A stretch of 64,000 nt of DNA from Peredibacter sp045999315 (GTDB lineage: Bacteria > Bdellovibrionota > Bacteriovoracia > Bacteriovoracales > Bacteriovoracaceae): the NCBI RefSeq assembly GCF_045999315.1, contig NZ_CP174607.1, positions 1,488,001 through 1,552,000 of the forward strand. Direction: 5' to 3'. The notes beneath the pieces are model-generated. The model did no database searches and was not told the origin of the DNA. It worked only from the letters and a program-made list of their open reading frames with translations. Positions 9,118 to 17,671 of the stretch are shown here, in pieces. Within the stretch, counting starts at the first letter, position 1, and the number at the start of each line of letters is the position of its first letter. A program made the translations under genes and the position numbers.

Positions 9118-10248
9118 ATGAAAAAATTAAAAGTAATGACCGTTCTTGGAACTCGCCCCGAAATCATCAGACTCTCTAGAGTAATGGCAAAGCTAGATCA
9201 GCATTGTGAGCATATCATTGTTCATTCAGGTCAAAATTATGACTATGAGCTTAATGAGATTTTCTTTCAGGATTTAGGAGTAAGAAAACCAGATTATTTT
9301 TTGAATGCAGCTGGCGCAAATGCTGCTGAAACAATTGGTAAGATCATAATTGCAGTTGATGAAGTTTTCGCGAAAGAAAAACCGGATGCGATGCTAGTTC
9401 TAGGTGATACCAATAGTTGTTTGGCCGCAATTCCAGCGAAAAGAAGAAAGATTCCAATTTTCCATATGGAAGCGGGAAACAGATGCTTTGATCAAAGGGT
9501 TCCTGAAGAAACAAATAGACGTATCGTTGATCACACAGCTGACGTGAATCTCACTTATAGTTCGATCGCAAGAGAATATCTTTTAGCGGAAAATTTCCCT
9601 CCTGACCGTTTGATTAAAACTGGAAGTCCGATGTTTGAAGTGCTGAACTTCTACAGAGAAGGGATTGAAAAATCAGATGTATTAACACGTCTTGGGCTTG
9701 AAGAGAATAAGTACTTTGTTGTAAGTGCGCATAGAGAAGAGAATATCGACTCTGAAGTGAATTTAAATAAGCTAGTTAATGCGCTCAATTCAATTGCTGA
9801 AAAATACAATCAGCCTATTATCGTTTCAACACACCCTCGAACTCAGAAAAAATTCAATGAGAAAGGTGTTAAATTTCATCCTATGGTAAGGTTGTTAAAG
9901 CCTCTGGGCTTTAAGGATTATAATCTTCTGCAGGTTAAGTCTCATGCAGTATTATCTGATAGCGGAACGATCACTGAGGAATCTTCAATCCTAAATTTCC
10001 CAGCACTTAATATCCGTGAGGCCCATGAAAGACCTGAAGGTATGGAAGAAGGCGCTGTTATGATGGTTGGCCTCGAAACAGATCGAATTCTTCAGGGACT
10101 ATCTATTTTGGAATCTCAGAGCAGAGGTGAAGCACGAAATCTACGTTTAGTAGAGGATTACAGCATGCCGAACGTCTCTGATAAGGTTCTTCGAATTGTT
10201 CAAAGCTACACAGACTATGTGAACAGAACCGTTTGGAAAAAATATTAA
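9118..10248 (+). CDS. capG: UDP-N-acetyl-L-talosamine/fucosamine 2-epimerase (CapG/WbjD/FnlC)
   Basis: A 376-residue member of the non-hydrolysing UDP-GlcNAc 2-epimerase family. Hallmarks include LGTRPEIIRLSRVM at the N-terminus, HSGQNYDYELNE, HMEAGNRCFDQRVPEETNRR and SDSGTITEESSIL near the C-terminus. After capE and capF it completes UDP-N-acetyl-L-fucosamine synthesis. The GNRCFDQRVPEE variant with no GLR..N, and the adjacency, favour the CapG branch over WecB. It starts three bases after capF. Confidence 0.94.
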   Translation: MKKLKVMTVLGTRPEIIRLSRVMAKLDQHCEHIIVHSGQNYDYELNEIFFQDLGVRKPDYFLNAAGANAAETIGKIIIAVDEVFAKEKPDAMLVLGDTNSCLAAIPAKRRKIPIFHMEAGNRCFDQRVPEETNRRIVDHTADVNLTYSSIAREYLLAENFPPDRLIKTGSPMFEVLNFYREGIEKSDVLTRLGLEENKYFVVSAHREENIDSEVNLNKLVNALNSIAEKYNQPIIVSTHPRTQKKFNEKGVKFHPMVRLLKPLGFKDYNLLQVKSHAVLSDSGTITEESSILNFPALNIREAHERPEGMEEGAVMMVGLETDRILQGLSILESQSRGEARNLRLVEDYSMPNVSDKVLRIVQSYTDYVNRTVWKKY

Positions 10249-10251
10249 AAA

Positions 10252-11475
10252 ATGAAGATCCTAGTCGTTTCTCAATATTATTTTCCGGAAAATTTTCGGA
10301 TTAATGATCTCTGTAAAGGTTTAGTTGAGAGAGGGCATGAGGTAACTGTTTATACAGGTTTACCAAATTATCCGGAAGGAAAACTTTTTCAGGGTTATTC
10401 TTTTAAGGGCCCGTATACTGAAGAAATTGATGGGATAAAGGTCATCCGTGTTCCTCTTATTACGAGGGGAGCAAAGAAGAGTTTTAGGCTGGCCTTAAAC
10501 TATTTATCTTACTTTGTATCTGCAACTGTTCTTGCCCCGTTCCTGGTTAAGGGGGAGTTTGACAAAATTTTTGTCTTTGCTCCTTCTCCTATAACTGTCG
10601 CGATTCCAGCTTTATTTTTGAAGTTTTTAAAGCGCGCTCCCGTTTTTTTATGGGTGCAGGATCTTTGGCCTGAAAGTCTTGAAGCAACTGGCGTTGTGAG
10701 AAACAAATTCATTCTTGATAAAGTAGGATTTGGAGTGAAGCTTCTCTATAAGCTTACGGACAAAATACTTTTACCTTCAAAAGCATTTATTAAAAATGTG
10801 AAAGATCTTGGGGCCAAGGACTCACAGATTGTTTATTTCGCTCAATGGTCTGAATCTTTGTTTTCAAATTCTCCAGAGGAAAGTTCTGCTATTGATCCTC
10901 TAATTCCAAAAGATGGATTTAAGATTACATTTGCGGGAAATATTGGAACGTCTCAAGATTTTGAAACAATTGTTAAAACAGCAGAAATCCTTCGAAATCA
11001 TAAAAACATTATCTTTCTTATTTTAGGGAACGGCCTAATGCGTGGCTGGGCGGAATCTGAAGTAAAACGGCTCGGAATTGAGGACACTTTTATTTTCCTT
11101 GGTTCCAAACCATTGGAAATGATGCCCTACTATTACTCTAAATCCGATGTGATGCTTTTAAGTCTAAAGGACACGCCATTATTTGCAGTAACAGTTCCTG
11201 CAAAGTTTCAGTCATACCTTGCAAGTGGAAAACCTATCCTTGCTTCTGTTAGCGGAGAAGTTGCGAGAATCGTAAATGAGTACAATGTAGGTATTTCTGT
11301 CCCTGCTGGTAATGCCAATTTACTGGCAGAAGCAGTTCTTAAACTGAAAAATAGTTCTCCTGAAACATTGAGGCAAATGGCATCTAATGCAAAAATTTGC
11401 CACGAAGAAAATTTTGAAAGAGAAACTCAGATTGATCTTTTAGAAAAGATCATGGAAACGACTAAATTCAGTTAG
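10252..11475 (+). CDS. Family 4 glycosyltransferase, WbuB-like (probable L-FucNAc transferase)
   Basis: A 407-residue GT-B protein. The N-terminal part (VVSQYYFPENFRINDLCKGL, YTGLPNYPEGK, WVQDLWPESLEATGV) matches the WbuB group often encoded next to UDP-L-FucNAc genes, and the C-terminal domain has AGNIGTSQDFETIVKTAE and an E-x7-E type segment around SGKPILASVSGEVARIV. It starts three bases after capG, so transfer of L-FucNAc to the lipid-linked O-unit is the natural inference. Its stop overlaps the stop of the convergent phosphosugar transferase by four bases. Confidence 0.88.
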   Translation: MKILVVSQYYFPENFRINDLCKGLVERGHEVTVYTGLPNYPEGKLFQGYSFKGPYTEEIDGIKVIRVPLITRGAKKSFRLALNYLSYFVSATVLAPFLVKGEFDKIFVFAPSPITVAIPALFLKFLKRAPVFLWVQDLWPESLEATGVVRNKFILDKVGFGVKLLYKLTDKILLPSKAFIKNVKDLGAKDSQIVYFAQWSESLFSNSPEESSAIDPLIPKDGFKITFAGNIGTSQDFETIVKTAEILRNHKNIIFLILGNGLMRGWAESEVKRLGIEDTFIFLGSKPLEMMPYYYSKSDVMLLSLKDTPLFAVTVPAKFQSYLASGKPILASVSGEVARIVNEYNVGISVPAGNANLLAEAVLKLKNSSPETLRQMASNAKICHEENFERETQIDLLEKIMETTKFS

Positions 11476-12032
11476 TGAGTGATATTCTCTTTCCTTAAAA
11501 TTTTATTTACCGTGATGAATAGAATTTTTATGTCAAAGAGCAGGGATCTTTTCTCAAGATATTCCTGATCAAATTTGACTTTTGTTTCCATGCTTATTTC
11601 ATCTCTCCCATTAATCTGGGCCCATCCGGTAATTCCAGGCTTAAGAGTATGAATACGATATTTTGTCCTTATCTCGATGAGATCATGTTGATTGAAAAGG
11701 GCCGGTCTTGGGCCAACAAGATTCATATCTCCAATAAGAACCGACCATAGTTGAGGTAGTTCGTCCAAGCTGTTTTTTCTTAAAAACGATCCAAAGGAAG
11801 TTAAATAGTTCTCACTATCTTGAAGAAGGTGAGTTGCAAGCTGAGGTGTATTGGCCCACATTGTTCTGAATTTAGGCATTAGAAAAATATTATTATTAAT
11901 ACCAACACGCTTTGAGCGGTGAATGGCCGGTCCAGGACTAGTAATCTTAATAATAAGACCAATGAGCAGCATAGGAATAATCAATATGATCAATCCAACA
12001 ATGGCCAATAATATGTTCAAAAGGCGAGGCAT
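11472..12032 (-). CDS. Initiating phosphoglycosyl transferase, small monotopic (PglC/WcaJ-domain) type
   Basis: A 186-residue bacterial sugar transferase. One N-terminal re-entrant hydrophobic helix (residues 5-30) is followed by KFRTMW, FLRKNSLDELPQLWSVL, MNLVGPRPAL and LKPGITGWAQINGR, the conserved blocks of polyprenyl-phosphate hexose-1-phosphate transferases. The catalytic Asp-Glu pair is in SLDELPQ. It transfers a sugar-1-phosphate to undecaprenyl phosphate at the inner membrane. It lies on the opposite strand to the rest of the operon, divergent from the wecA-like gene with a 50 bp gap, so it has its own promoter. Confidence 0.92.
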   Translation of the reverse strand: MPRLLNILLAIVGLIILIIPMLLIGLIIKITSPGPAIHRSKRVGINNNIFLMPKFRTMWANTPQLATHLLQDSENYLTSFGSFLRKNSLDELPQLWSVLIGDMNLVGPRPALFNQHDLIEIRTKYRIHTLKPGITGWAQINGRDEISMETKVKFDQEYLEKRSLLFDIKILFITVNKILRKENITH

Positions 12033-12082
12033 TTGCGCTTTGCAGTATTCGGTGGTTCTATCTATCTATTAATACTTCCTTT

Positions 12083-13138
12083 ATGCTAGAGTTTAGGAAT
12101 ATGCACACATTATTTCTAGCTTTTTTAACTGCTCTAATACTTAGTTTTTTGTCTATTCCTTCAATTGTAAGGATATCAAAAGTTAAGCATTTATTTGATG
12201 AGCCGGACTCTCGGAAATGTCATAAGAGTAGAGTTCCCACACTCGGTGGAGTGGCCATTTTTGGGGCCATGATTTTTTCACTCACATTCTGGTCTGATCA
12301 AGAGCTGATTCGCGAGCTCCAGTATATTTTAGCGTCTTTAATGATATTGTTTTACGTTGGTGTTAAAGATGATCTTTTAAATATTCGCGCTTATAAGAAA
12401 TTAATTGTCCAGATAGTCGCTTCTTTTATCATTGTTCACTATGCAGGAATCCGTTTATATAGTTTTTTTGGTTTATTTGGAATCCATGATCTCGACGTCT
12501 TTTCAAGCTACGCTATAAGTATTTTTACAATCACTTCTTTAACGAATGCATTTAATCTCATTGATGGGATAGATGGCCTAGCAGGTAGTATTGGAATATT
12601 AGTGTCTTTAATATTTGGAGTCTGGTTTTCCTGTGTACATAGTTATCAGTATGCCATTTTGTCTTTTACCATGATGGGAGCTCTGATTGGTTTCATCTAC
12701 TATAATTGGTCACCAGCTAAAATTTTTATGGGTGATACTGGCTCTTTAATTGTTGGTTTCGTCTCAGCAATCTTGGCCATTAAGTTTATTGAAATAAATC
12801 GTCATATGGATAGAGAAGCAGACTTTAAAGTAATCTCTGTGCCAGTTGTGACCATTAGTATTTTAGTCATCCCAATATTTGACACGATTCGAATTTTCTC
12901 TGTGAGAATCTTAAAGGGACGTTCTCCTTTTGCCCCTGATAGAAATCATATCCACCATTTATTACTTGATAGAGGAATGACCCACTCCCAAACAGTGCTT
13001 ACACTGTTAGGCGTAAACATAGGACTGATTGTTCTATCTTATTTTCTTCAAGGAAGAATCGTTGGAGAAATTCTTTTACTGGTAGTGGCCGCAATACCGT
13101 GTTTATTGACTCTTTTGTTGGTCAAACTCAAGCATTAA
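12083..13138 (+). CDS. wecA: Undecaprenyl-phosphate N-acetylhexosamine-1-phosphate transferase (WecA/MraY family)
   Basis: A 351-residue polytopic phosphoglycosyl transferase of the WecA/TagO group. Signatures are VGVKDDLLNIRAYKK (metal-binding Asp pair), NAFNLIDGIDGLAGSIG, MGDTGSLIVGF and the cytoplasmic HIHHLLLDRGMTHSQ histidine loop. About eleven transmembrane helices are predicted by eye. It starts lipid-linked O-unit or common-antigen assembly with an N-acetylhexosamine phosphate. ATG 12083 is taken; ATG 12101 would trim six residues. Its 3' end overlaps the convergent waaL-like gene by 11 bp. It forms an unusual pair with the monotopic transferase at 11472-12032. Confidence 0.92.
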   Translation: MLEFRNMHTLFLAFLTALILSFLSIPSIVRISKVKHLFDEPDSRKCHKSRVPTLGGVAIFGAMIFSLTFWSDQELIRELQYILASLMILFYVGVKDDLLNIRAYKKLIVQIVASFIIVHYAGIRLYSFFGLFGIHDLDVFSSYAISIFTITSLTNAFNLIDGIDGLAGSIGILVSLIFGVWFSCVHSYQYAILSFTMMGALIGFIYYNWSPAKIFMGDTGSLIVGFVSAILAIKFIEINRHMDREADFKVISVPVVTISILVIPIFDTIRIFSVRILKGRSPFAPDRNHIHHLLLDRGMTHSQTVLTLLGVNIGLIVLSYFLQGRIVGEILLLVVAAIPCLLTLLLVKLKH

Positions 13139-14300
13139 GTGAGTTTGATTTCTTTATTTCTGAATAAGTCATAGAATAAAGAAAGAAAATCATACAAACA
13201 TTATTGGCATCAAAAGTAACTTCGAACTGACTTGAAACAACAAATGCTACTCCAAAAGGAACAATTAGAGCACGCTTCAATCCACCGAACTTAAATGATT
13301 CAATTGCCCAAGATATTAACCACCCTAGAAAAAATAAAAGACCTATTACCCCTGTTCCTGACATAATCTCTAGGAAAAGATTATGAGAGTGTTCACTGTT
13401 ATAGTATTTGGCGTCTAAATCATACTGATTTTTAATTCTTTTTAATTGCGAATGAAAATTTGAGAGTCCCCACCCTAGAAATGGTTTTTCTTGGGTGGCA
13501 ATCATAGCTGCTTGCCACTGACTTCTTCGGATAACATCGGACTCATTATTTTTATTAACTAGGAACCGAGATTCGTAATTTCCTGAACCAAAAAGATATA
13601 TGCTACCTAGACCAAGGACTCCGAGCACTGCTAGTCCGCCAAGGTATAACCCAAGCTTAGGTCGATAAAAATAAAGGACAAACGGAAGACCGCATAAGAA
13701 GCCGAGCAGGGCGCCACGAGTGTAAGTCAAATACATCCCAGCAAATCCAAAAACGAAAGCGACGAGAGCAACTCGCCAATCAAACCAAGCCTTGATTTTT
13801 TCTCGATGGAATAAGGCGGATAGGAGGGTTAGTAGTAGCATGGCCGACCCGTAACCATATCTCATGATATCTGTAAGTCCTCTTGCGCGAGTATTACTTG
13901 AAAAGGCAAAACTATAGATTGCACATCCACCGGCAATTATGATGCTGATTAGAAATATGTTCACGAGGAACTTTTTTACTGAATCAGATGCTTCGTTGAT
14001 CCACGCCCGATAGACGAAAATCCCGCCGACACCGAACAAAAAGTATTTTAAGCGCCCAAAGTTTTTTGATGGTTTTGGAATTAGGTCATAGTTGACGACA
14101 AGACTTAGTAGAGCGACTGCAATAAAGGCAAGAAGAAACCATGCACTTTTTGGAAGGTTAACTTGCTTATTTTTAACGGCAAACCAAGTGTAGTAACATA
14201 GCGGAATAGCAAAGAGAATTTGATAGACCGAAAGAATACTAACAGAAGTAAGAATTCCTGCTGCGAGAAAGAAAAGAGCTGCCGTTGTAAAATTTTTCAT
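13128..14300 (-). CDS. O-antigen ligase family protein (WaaL-like)
   Basis: A 390-residue membrane protein with about eleven hydrophobic segments and the Wzy_C/O-antigen ligase core: TRGALLGFLCG, then a periplasmic loop ending GWGLSNFHSQL, with a histidine in YYNSEHSHNLFLEIMSGTG. The ESEHSHNxxLE-type segment is the most diagnostic part. Such proteins transfer polymerised O-antigen from undecaprenyl diphosphate to lipid A-core in the periplasm; some relatives polymerise instead. It is on the minus strand at the end of the polysaccharide locus. The start ATG at 14300 has no competitor upstream in frame. Confidence 0.82.
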   Translation of the reverse strand: MKNFTTAALFFLAAGILTSVSILSVYQILFAIPLCYYTWFAVKNKQVNLPKSAWFLLAFIAVALLSLVVNYDLIPKPSKNFGRLKYFLFGVGGIFVYRAWINEASDSVKKFLVNIFLISIIIAGGCAIYSFAFSSNTRARGLTDIMRYGYGSAMLLLTLLSALFHREKIKAWFDWRVALVAFVFGFAGMYLTYTRGALLGFLCGLPFVLYFYRPKLGLYLGGLAVLGVLGLGSIYLFGSGNYESRFLVNKNNESDVIRRSQWQAAMIATQEKPFLGWGLSNFHSQLKRIKNQYDLDAKYYNSEHSHNLFLEIMSGTGVIGLLFFLGWLISWAIESFKFGGLKRALIVPFGVAFVVSSQFEVTFDANNVCMIFFLYSMTYSEIKKSNSLNA

Positions 14301-14594
14301 TTCTAAAAATTACCTTACGGAGCCTTAATGTGTAAACGATTGAAATGTGAAGTTTTAATCCAGATCTCTACTTCTGGGTCGAAAATTTCCAAATTATCAA
14401 TTCGTGATTGGATTATTCAACTTTTAGGTGCAATTTTGGCACCCCCATTGGGAGAATGTGCTACGAAATTTTTATATTTATTCTTTCTTTTGGATTCTGC
14501 TGGGATTAATCAAAAACAGATTAGTTTCTCTTTGTGCACAGAGCTGGGAATATAGCATGTATACCAATTTGATGTAAAAAAGAGGTAAATACAA
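14301..14594. other. Intergenic region, no gene recognised
   Basis: This 294 bp gap lies upstream of the waaL-like gene and downstream of the acyl-CoA dehydrogenase, both on the minus strand. A 75-codon plus-strand frame at 14328-14555 has no ribosome binding site, no recognisable motif and mixed composition, so I do not call it. The waaL promoter should be here, but no clear -35/-10 pair stands out. Confidence 0.5.
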
Positions 14595-16418
14595 TTAATG
14601 TTGGCCTTGATTAATAATCATTTCTTCTTTATTTATTTTAATATCTTTTTGTTGTTTAGCACTCATCTCAATGATCCCATCTTCCAACCACAGTAATTGA
14701 TCATGCTCTATCTTCTGCGCCAAATTGTATTTCGCTTTGTCTGAATTGTTCCAAAGTTCGCTAAAAAAGTTATCAATTCTTCTACGCGAATTTTTGCAGA
14801 AAACATCTGCGAGTTCATGAGCATCCCCACCCAGCTTTTCAGCTTTGGAAAGTGTTGCCGCCATCACATAGAGTTCAGTCGCAATATCTACGACTCTAAA
14901 GAGGAACATCTGACGATTTTGAAGTCCGGGTCCATGGTAAAGCATGCCATGAAAAATTTGTCTGGCGAGTTTTTTGGTTGATCGCTTAATAAAACTTAGA
15001 TGAGAAGTACCAAAAGGCCAGAAGAACCAAAGTTTTGGATACCAGAGAGCATAGAACATAAAAATTTTTGGAAGAGCGACGATCTTTTCAATCATTCGTT
15101 TCTTCTTATCGAGAAGGATGCCGCTAACTTTTAAATGGGTATCGACCGCTTCTCGAGCGATGAAAAGATGCATGATCTCTGTTGTTCCTTCAAAGATACG
15201 ATTGATTCTGAAGTCCCTCATCATTCTCTCAACTGGAATATCGGCTTCACCTCTTGCCCTTAATGAATCGGCGGTCTCATAACCCCGACCTCCACGCATT
15301 TGTAGAAGATCATCGACATTTCTCCAACCGGTTTCAGAGCAGAAGAGTTTTGAAACCGCTGCCTCAAGACGAATGTCGTGGTGATTATCATAGAGCGCGG
15401 TTGCTAAATCAGAGATTGCTCCCATGGCAAATGTGGAAGAGGCCAGATCCGCAACCTTCTGAGCGATTGCCTCATGTTTATAAATGGGCTTTCCCCATTG
15501 TTCACGTTCTCGACACCAAAGGCGCGCTATTTCGAGCATTTTTTTGGAACTTGCGGAAACGGCCGCAGGTAGGGAGAGACGGCCAGTATTTAAAGTTATA
15601 AGAGCGAGCTTTAGACCTTTTCCTCTTTCCCAGAGAAGATTTTCTTTAGGGATTTTTACATTCTCGAAGCTTAGAACTCCATTTTCAAGTGCTTTCAGTC
15701 CCATGAAGTGACAACGATGTTCAACTTTTACTCCCTCCCATTTCATCTCAACAATAAAAGCACTAATAAGATCGTCTTCCGGATGCCGGGCCATGACGAT
15801 GATCACATCAGCTATCGTACCATTCGTGCACCACAGTTTATGGCCGTTTAGTACGTAATGATCGGATTCAGTTGTAACAGTTGTCTCGAGATTCGCTGGA
15901 TCTGAGCCTACATCGGGTTCAGTCAGGGCGAAGGCCGAGATTTCTCCTTGAGCAATTCTTGTCAGATATTTTTTCTTCTGCTCTTCGTTCCCAAACATGA
16001 TGAGAGGTTGAGGAACACCGATTGATTGGTGAGCAGAAAGAAGGGCCACAAGATTGGCGTCTTTCGTGGCAGTAAGTTTTAAGATTTCGTTGTATTCGGA
16101 TTGAGTAAATCCATGTCCGCCATATTCTTTTCCAATCTTCAGAGCGAAACATTTCATTTCTTTTAAGTGATCAATAATGTGTTTGGGGATTTTTTCTTCG
16201 CGATCAATAAGATCGGAATCTACTTCATCTTGTAGGAACTGTTTGTAGCGAGCCAAGAAATCCAAAAAGTACTCATCTTTAAGTCCTTTCTGTTCTGGAA
16301 AGGGGTGAATGAGGTCATAGGAGAAATTCCCCATGAACATTTCTTTTAAGAAACTTGTCTTCTCCCACTCATCTCGACTTGACTCGGCTACTTGCAATGA
16401 TTTTTCGAAGGTCTTCAT
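14595..16418 (-). CDS. Acyl-CoA dehydrogenase, long (VLCAD-like) form
   Basis: A 607-residue flavoprotein for the first step of fatty acid beta-oxidation. The N-terminal and middle domains show FALTEPDVGSDPANLETT and LNGHKLWCTNGTIADVI (FAD- and substrate-contacting segments), and the catalytic domain shows QMRGGRGYETADSL and FRINRIFEGTTEIMHLFIAR, where the EGTTEI glutamate corresponds to the usual catalytic base. About 180 residues follow the standard ~400-residue core, as in VLCAD/FadE-type enzymes; this tail has a hydrophobic patch (FMFYALWYPKLWFFWPF) that may bind membrane. It appears to be a single-gene unit. Confidence 0.92.
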   Translation of the reverse strand: MKTFEKSLQVAESSRDEWEKTSFLKEMFMGNFSYDLIHPFPEQKGLKDEYFLDFLARYKQFLQDEVDSDLIDREEKIPKHIIDHLKEMKCFALKIGKEYGGHGFTQSEYNEILKLTATKDANLVALLSAHQSIGVPQPLIMFGNEEQKKKYLTRIAQGEISAFALTEPDVGSDPANLETTVTTESDHYVLNGHKLWCTNGTIADVIIVMARHPEDDLISAFIVEMKWEGVKVEHRCHFMGLKALENGVLSFENVKIPKENLLWERGKGLKLALITLNTGRLSLPAAVSASSKKMLEIARLWCREREQWGKPIYKHEAIAQKVADLASSTFAMGAISDLATALYDNHHDIRLEAAVSKLFCSETGWRNVDDLLQMRGGRGYETADSLRARGEADIPVERMMRDFRINRIFEGTTEIMHLFIAREAVDTHLKVSGILLDKKKRMIEKIVALPKIFMFYALWYPKLWFFWPFGTSHLSFIKRSTKKLARQIFHGMLYHGPGLQNRQMFLFRVVDIATELYVMAATLSKAEKLGGDAHELADVFCKNSRRRIDNFFSELWNNSDKAKYNLAQKIEHDQLLWLEDGIIEMSAKQQKDIKINKEEMIINQGQH

Positions 16419-16524
16419 AGAGAAAGTATGAAAGCCAGTCTCGAAGAGGGCAATTTAAGAAATTCTGTAGGTGTACCGGGTAATTTTTTTGATCTGTAGT
16501 GTTGATCTGAAGAAATTCAAGTGA

Positions 16525-16728
16525 TTTGCGATTCAAAACTTGGCGCGAAATTTTCATTAAGAAAAAAAGGAGGGAAGGGAAAGTTCATGTACCCCGCTGA
16601 TTCAGTTCAAAGTTACACGTTCACCCTTGGTGCTACCAACACCTGGGGCCCTGGCAAACGCCAGGGTCTCACCCTTCCTTATTTGTATTTTAACCCATTC
16701 TCTGAATGAAGCCTATGTCCAAAAGGTG
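16525..16728 (+). repeat. Structured intergenic repeat, copy A (REP-like, next to RAYT)
   Basis: This ~204 bp unit is repeated at 16822-17022 with most positions conserved. Inside is a nested fold. An outer stem GGAAGGG (16573-16579) pairs with CCCTTCC (16672-16678). It encloses hairpin 1, with arms CCC-TT-GGTG (16624-16632) and CACC-T-GGG (16640-16647), and hairpin 2, CCCTGGC-AAAC-GCCAGGG (16649-16666). The conserved flank ends in ATGTCCAAAAGGTG. No credible coding frame is present. Proximity to a RAYT transposase suggests a REP-type element mobilised by it. The orientation given is arbitrary. Confidence 0.85.
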
Positions 16729-16821
16729 CCAGGTAAGCACTTTCTCCAGCGGTAGTAATTTCTTCCATAGAGTGTAGAAATTATTTTTCACAAGAAGGTT
16801 ATAGACCAATGAATACAAAAG

Positions 16822-17022
16822 TTTGCGAATTCAAAACTTGGCGCAAAATTTTCATAAGAAAAAGTAGGGAAGGGAAAGTTCATGTTCCTCGTTCTGCCAG
16901 TTCATCGTTAACGTGACCCCCTTGGTGTTACAGCACCTGGGGCCCTGGCAAACTCCAGGGTCTTACCCTTCCTTATTTGTATTTTAACTCATTCTCTGAA
17001 TGAAGCCTATGTCCAAAAGGTG
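16822..17022 (+). repeat. Structured intergenic repeat, copy B (REP-like, next to RAYT)
   Basis: Second copy of the repeat, in direct orientation, 93 bp after copy A and 34 bp before the RAYT start codon. The same nested fold is kept: outer stem GGAAGGG (16868-16874) with CCCTTCC (16966-16972), hairpin 1 with GGTG (16924-16927) and CACC (16934-16937) flanked by C- and G-runs, and hairpin 2 CCCTGG-CAAACT-CCAGGG (16943-16960). The copies differ mainly in hairpin loops and in the segment between the outer stem and hairpin 1, while all three stems persist, which points to selection on structure. Confidence 0.85.
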
Positions 17023-17056
17023 GGCAGTTGAGAGGAGATAAGTAGAGGAAAGGACA

Positions 17057-17671
17057 ATGGTGAGACCTTATTTCATTAAATCAGAAAATCATCCCTATCA
17101 CGTCGTGGCGCGAACATCCGACAGGGAGTTTTTCCCACTTTCGCTCGATGAAGTATGGATGATTTTCATGGATGAACTAAAGCGTGTTCATGTTGATTAT
17201 CAACTTTGCATCCACGCCTTTGTTTTGATGGGAAATCATTTTCATCTTCTTTGTCATACACCAAAAGGTAACCTTGATCAGATTATGCACACCTTAATGA
17301 GAAATACATCGGTTCGAATTAAACGTCGTTCACGTTCTCGTGATCCGATTTGGGACGGACGCTACAAGTGGAGCTTAATTGAATCGCAAACACATTATTA
17401 TCAAGTGTATCGTTATATTTTCCAAAACCCATTACGAGTCAAGATTGTTTCAAAGGTTCAGGACTACCCCTTTTCCAGTCTGCATCCTGTTTCGTTCCCT
17501 TTGCATTCGTTTATTCCTCTTTTGTTCGGGGGCCATGAGGGAGAGTATATTTGGTTAAATGAAACTTTGGATCGAGAAGCTGAAGCACTTATAAAACTTG
17601 GTCTTAAAAAACAGTATTTCAGCATTAATAAGCGAAAACAAAAGATTTTTAATAAACTACTTCTCGAGTGA
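17057..17671 (+). mobile_element. REP-associated tyrosine transposase (RAYT, Y1/HUH family)
   Basis: A 204-residue Y1-type single-strand transposase. The HUH metal site is MGNHFHLLCHT (His61 and His63). The nucleophile region is YYQVYRYIFQNPLRV, with Tyr118 or Tyr120 as the likely catalytic residue and the NPLR segment typical of the RAYT clade. The N-terminus (RPYFIKSENHPYHVVART) also fits. RAYTs act on adjacent REP palindromes and are usually single-copy, unlike IS200. It has a good ribosome binding site (AGGAAAGG), is full length, and its last 23 bp overlap the convergent secreted-protein gene, so it is either long-resident or the overlap arose by 3' extension. Confidence 0.88.

Noticed and set aside
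14328..14555. 75-codon frame in the gap above waaL
   Set aside because: No ribosome binding site or recognised motif; a protein here cannot be supported.
16521..16709. 62-codon frame covering repeat copy A
   Set aside because: The frame is not kept in copy B, whereas the hairpins are, so the selection is on structure and not on protein.
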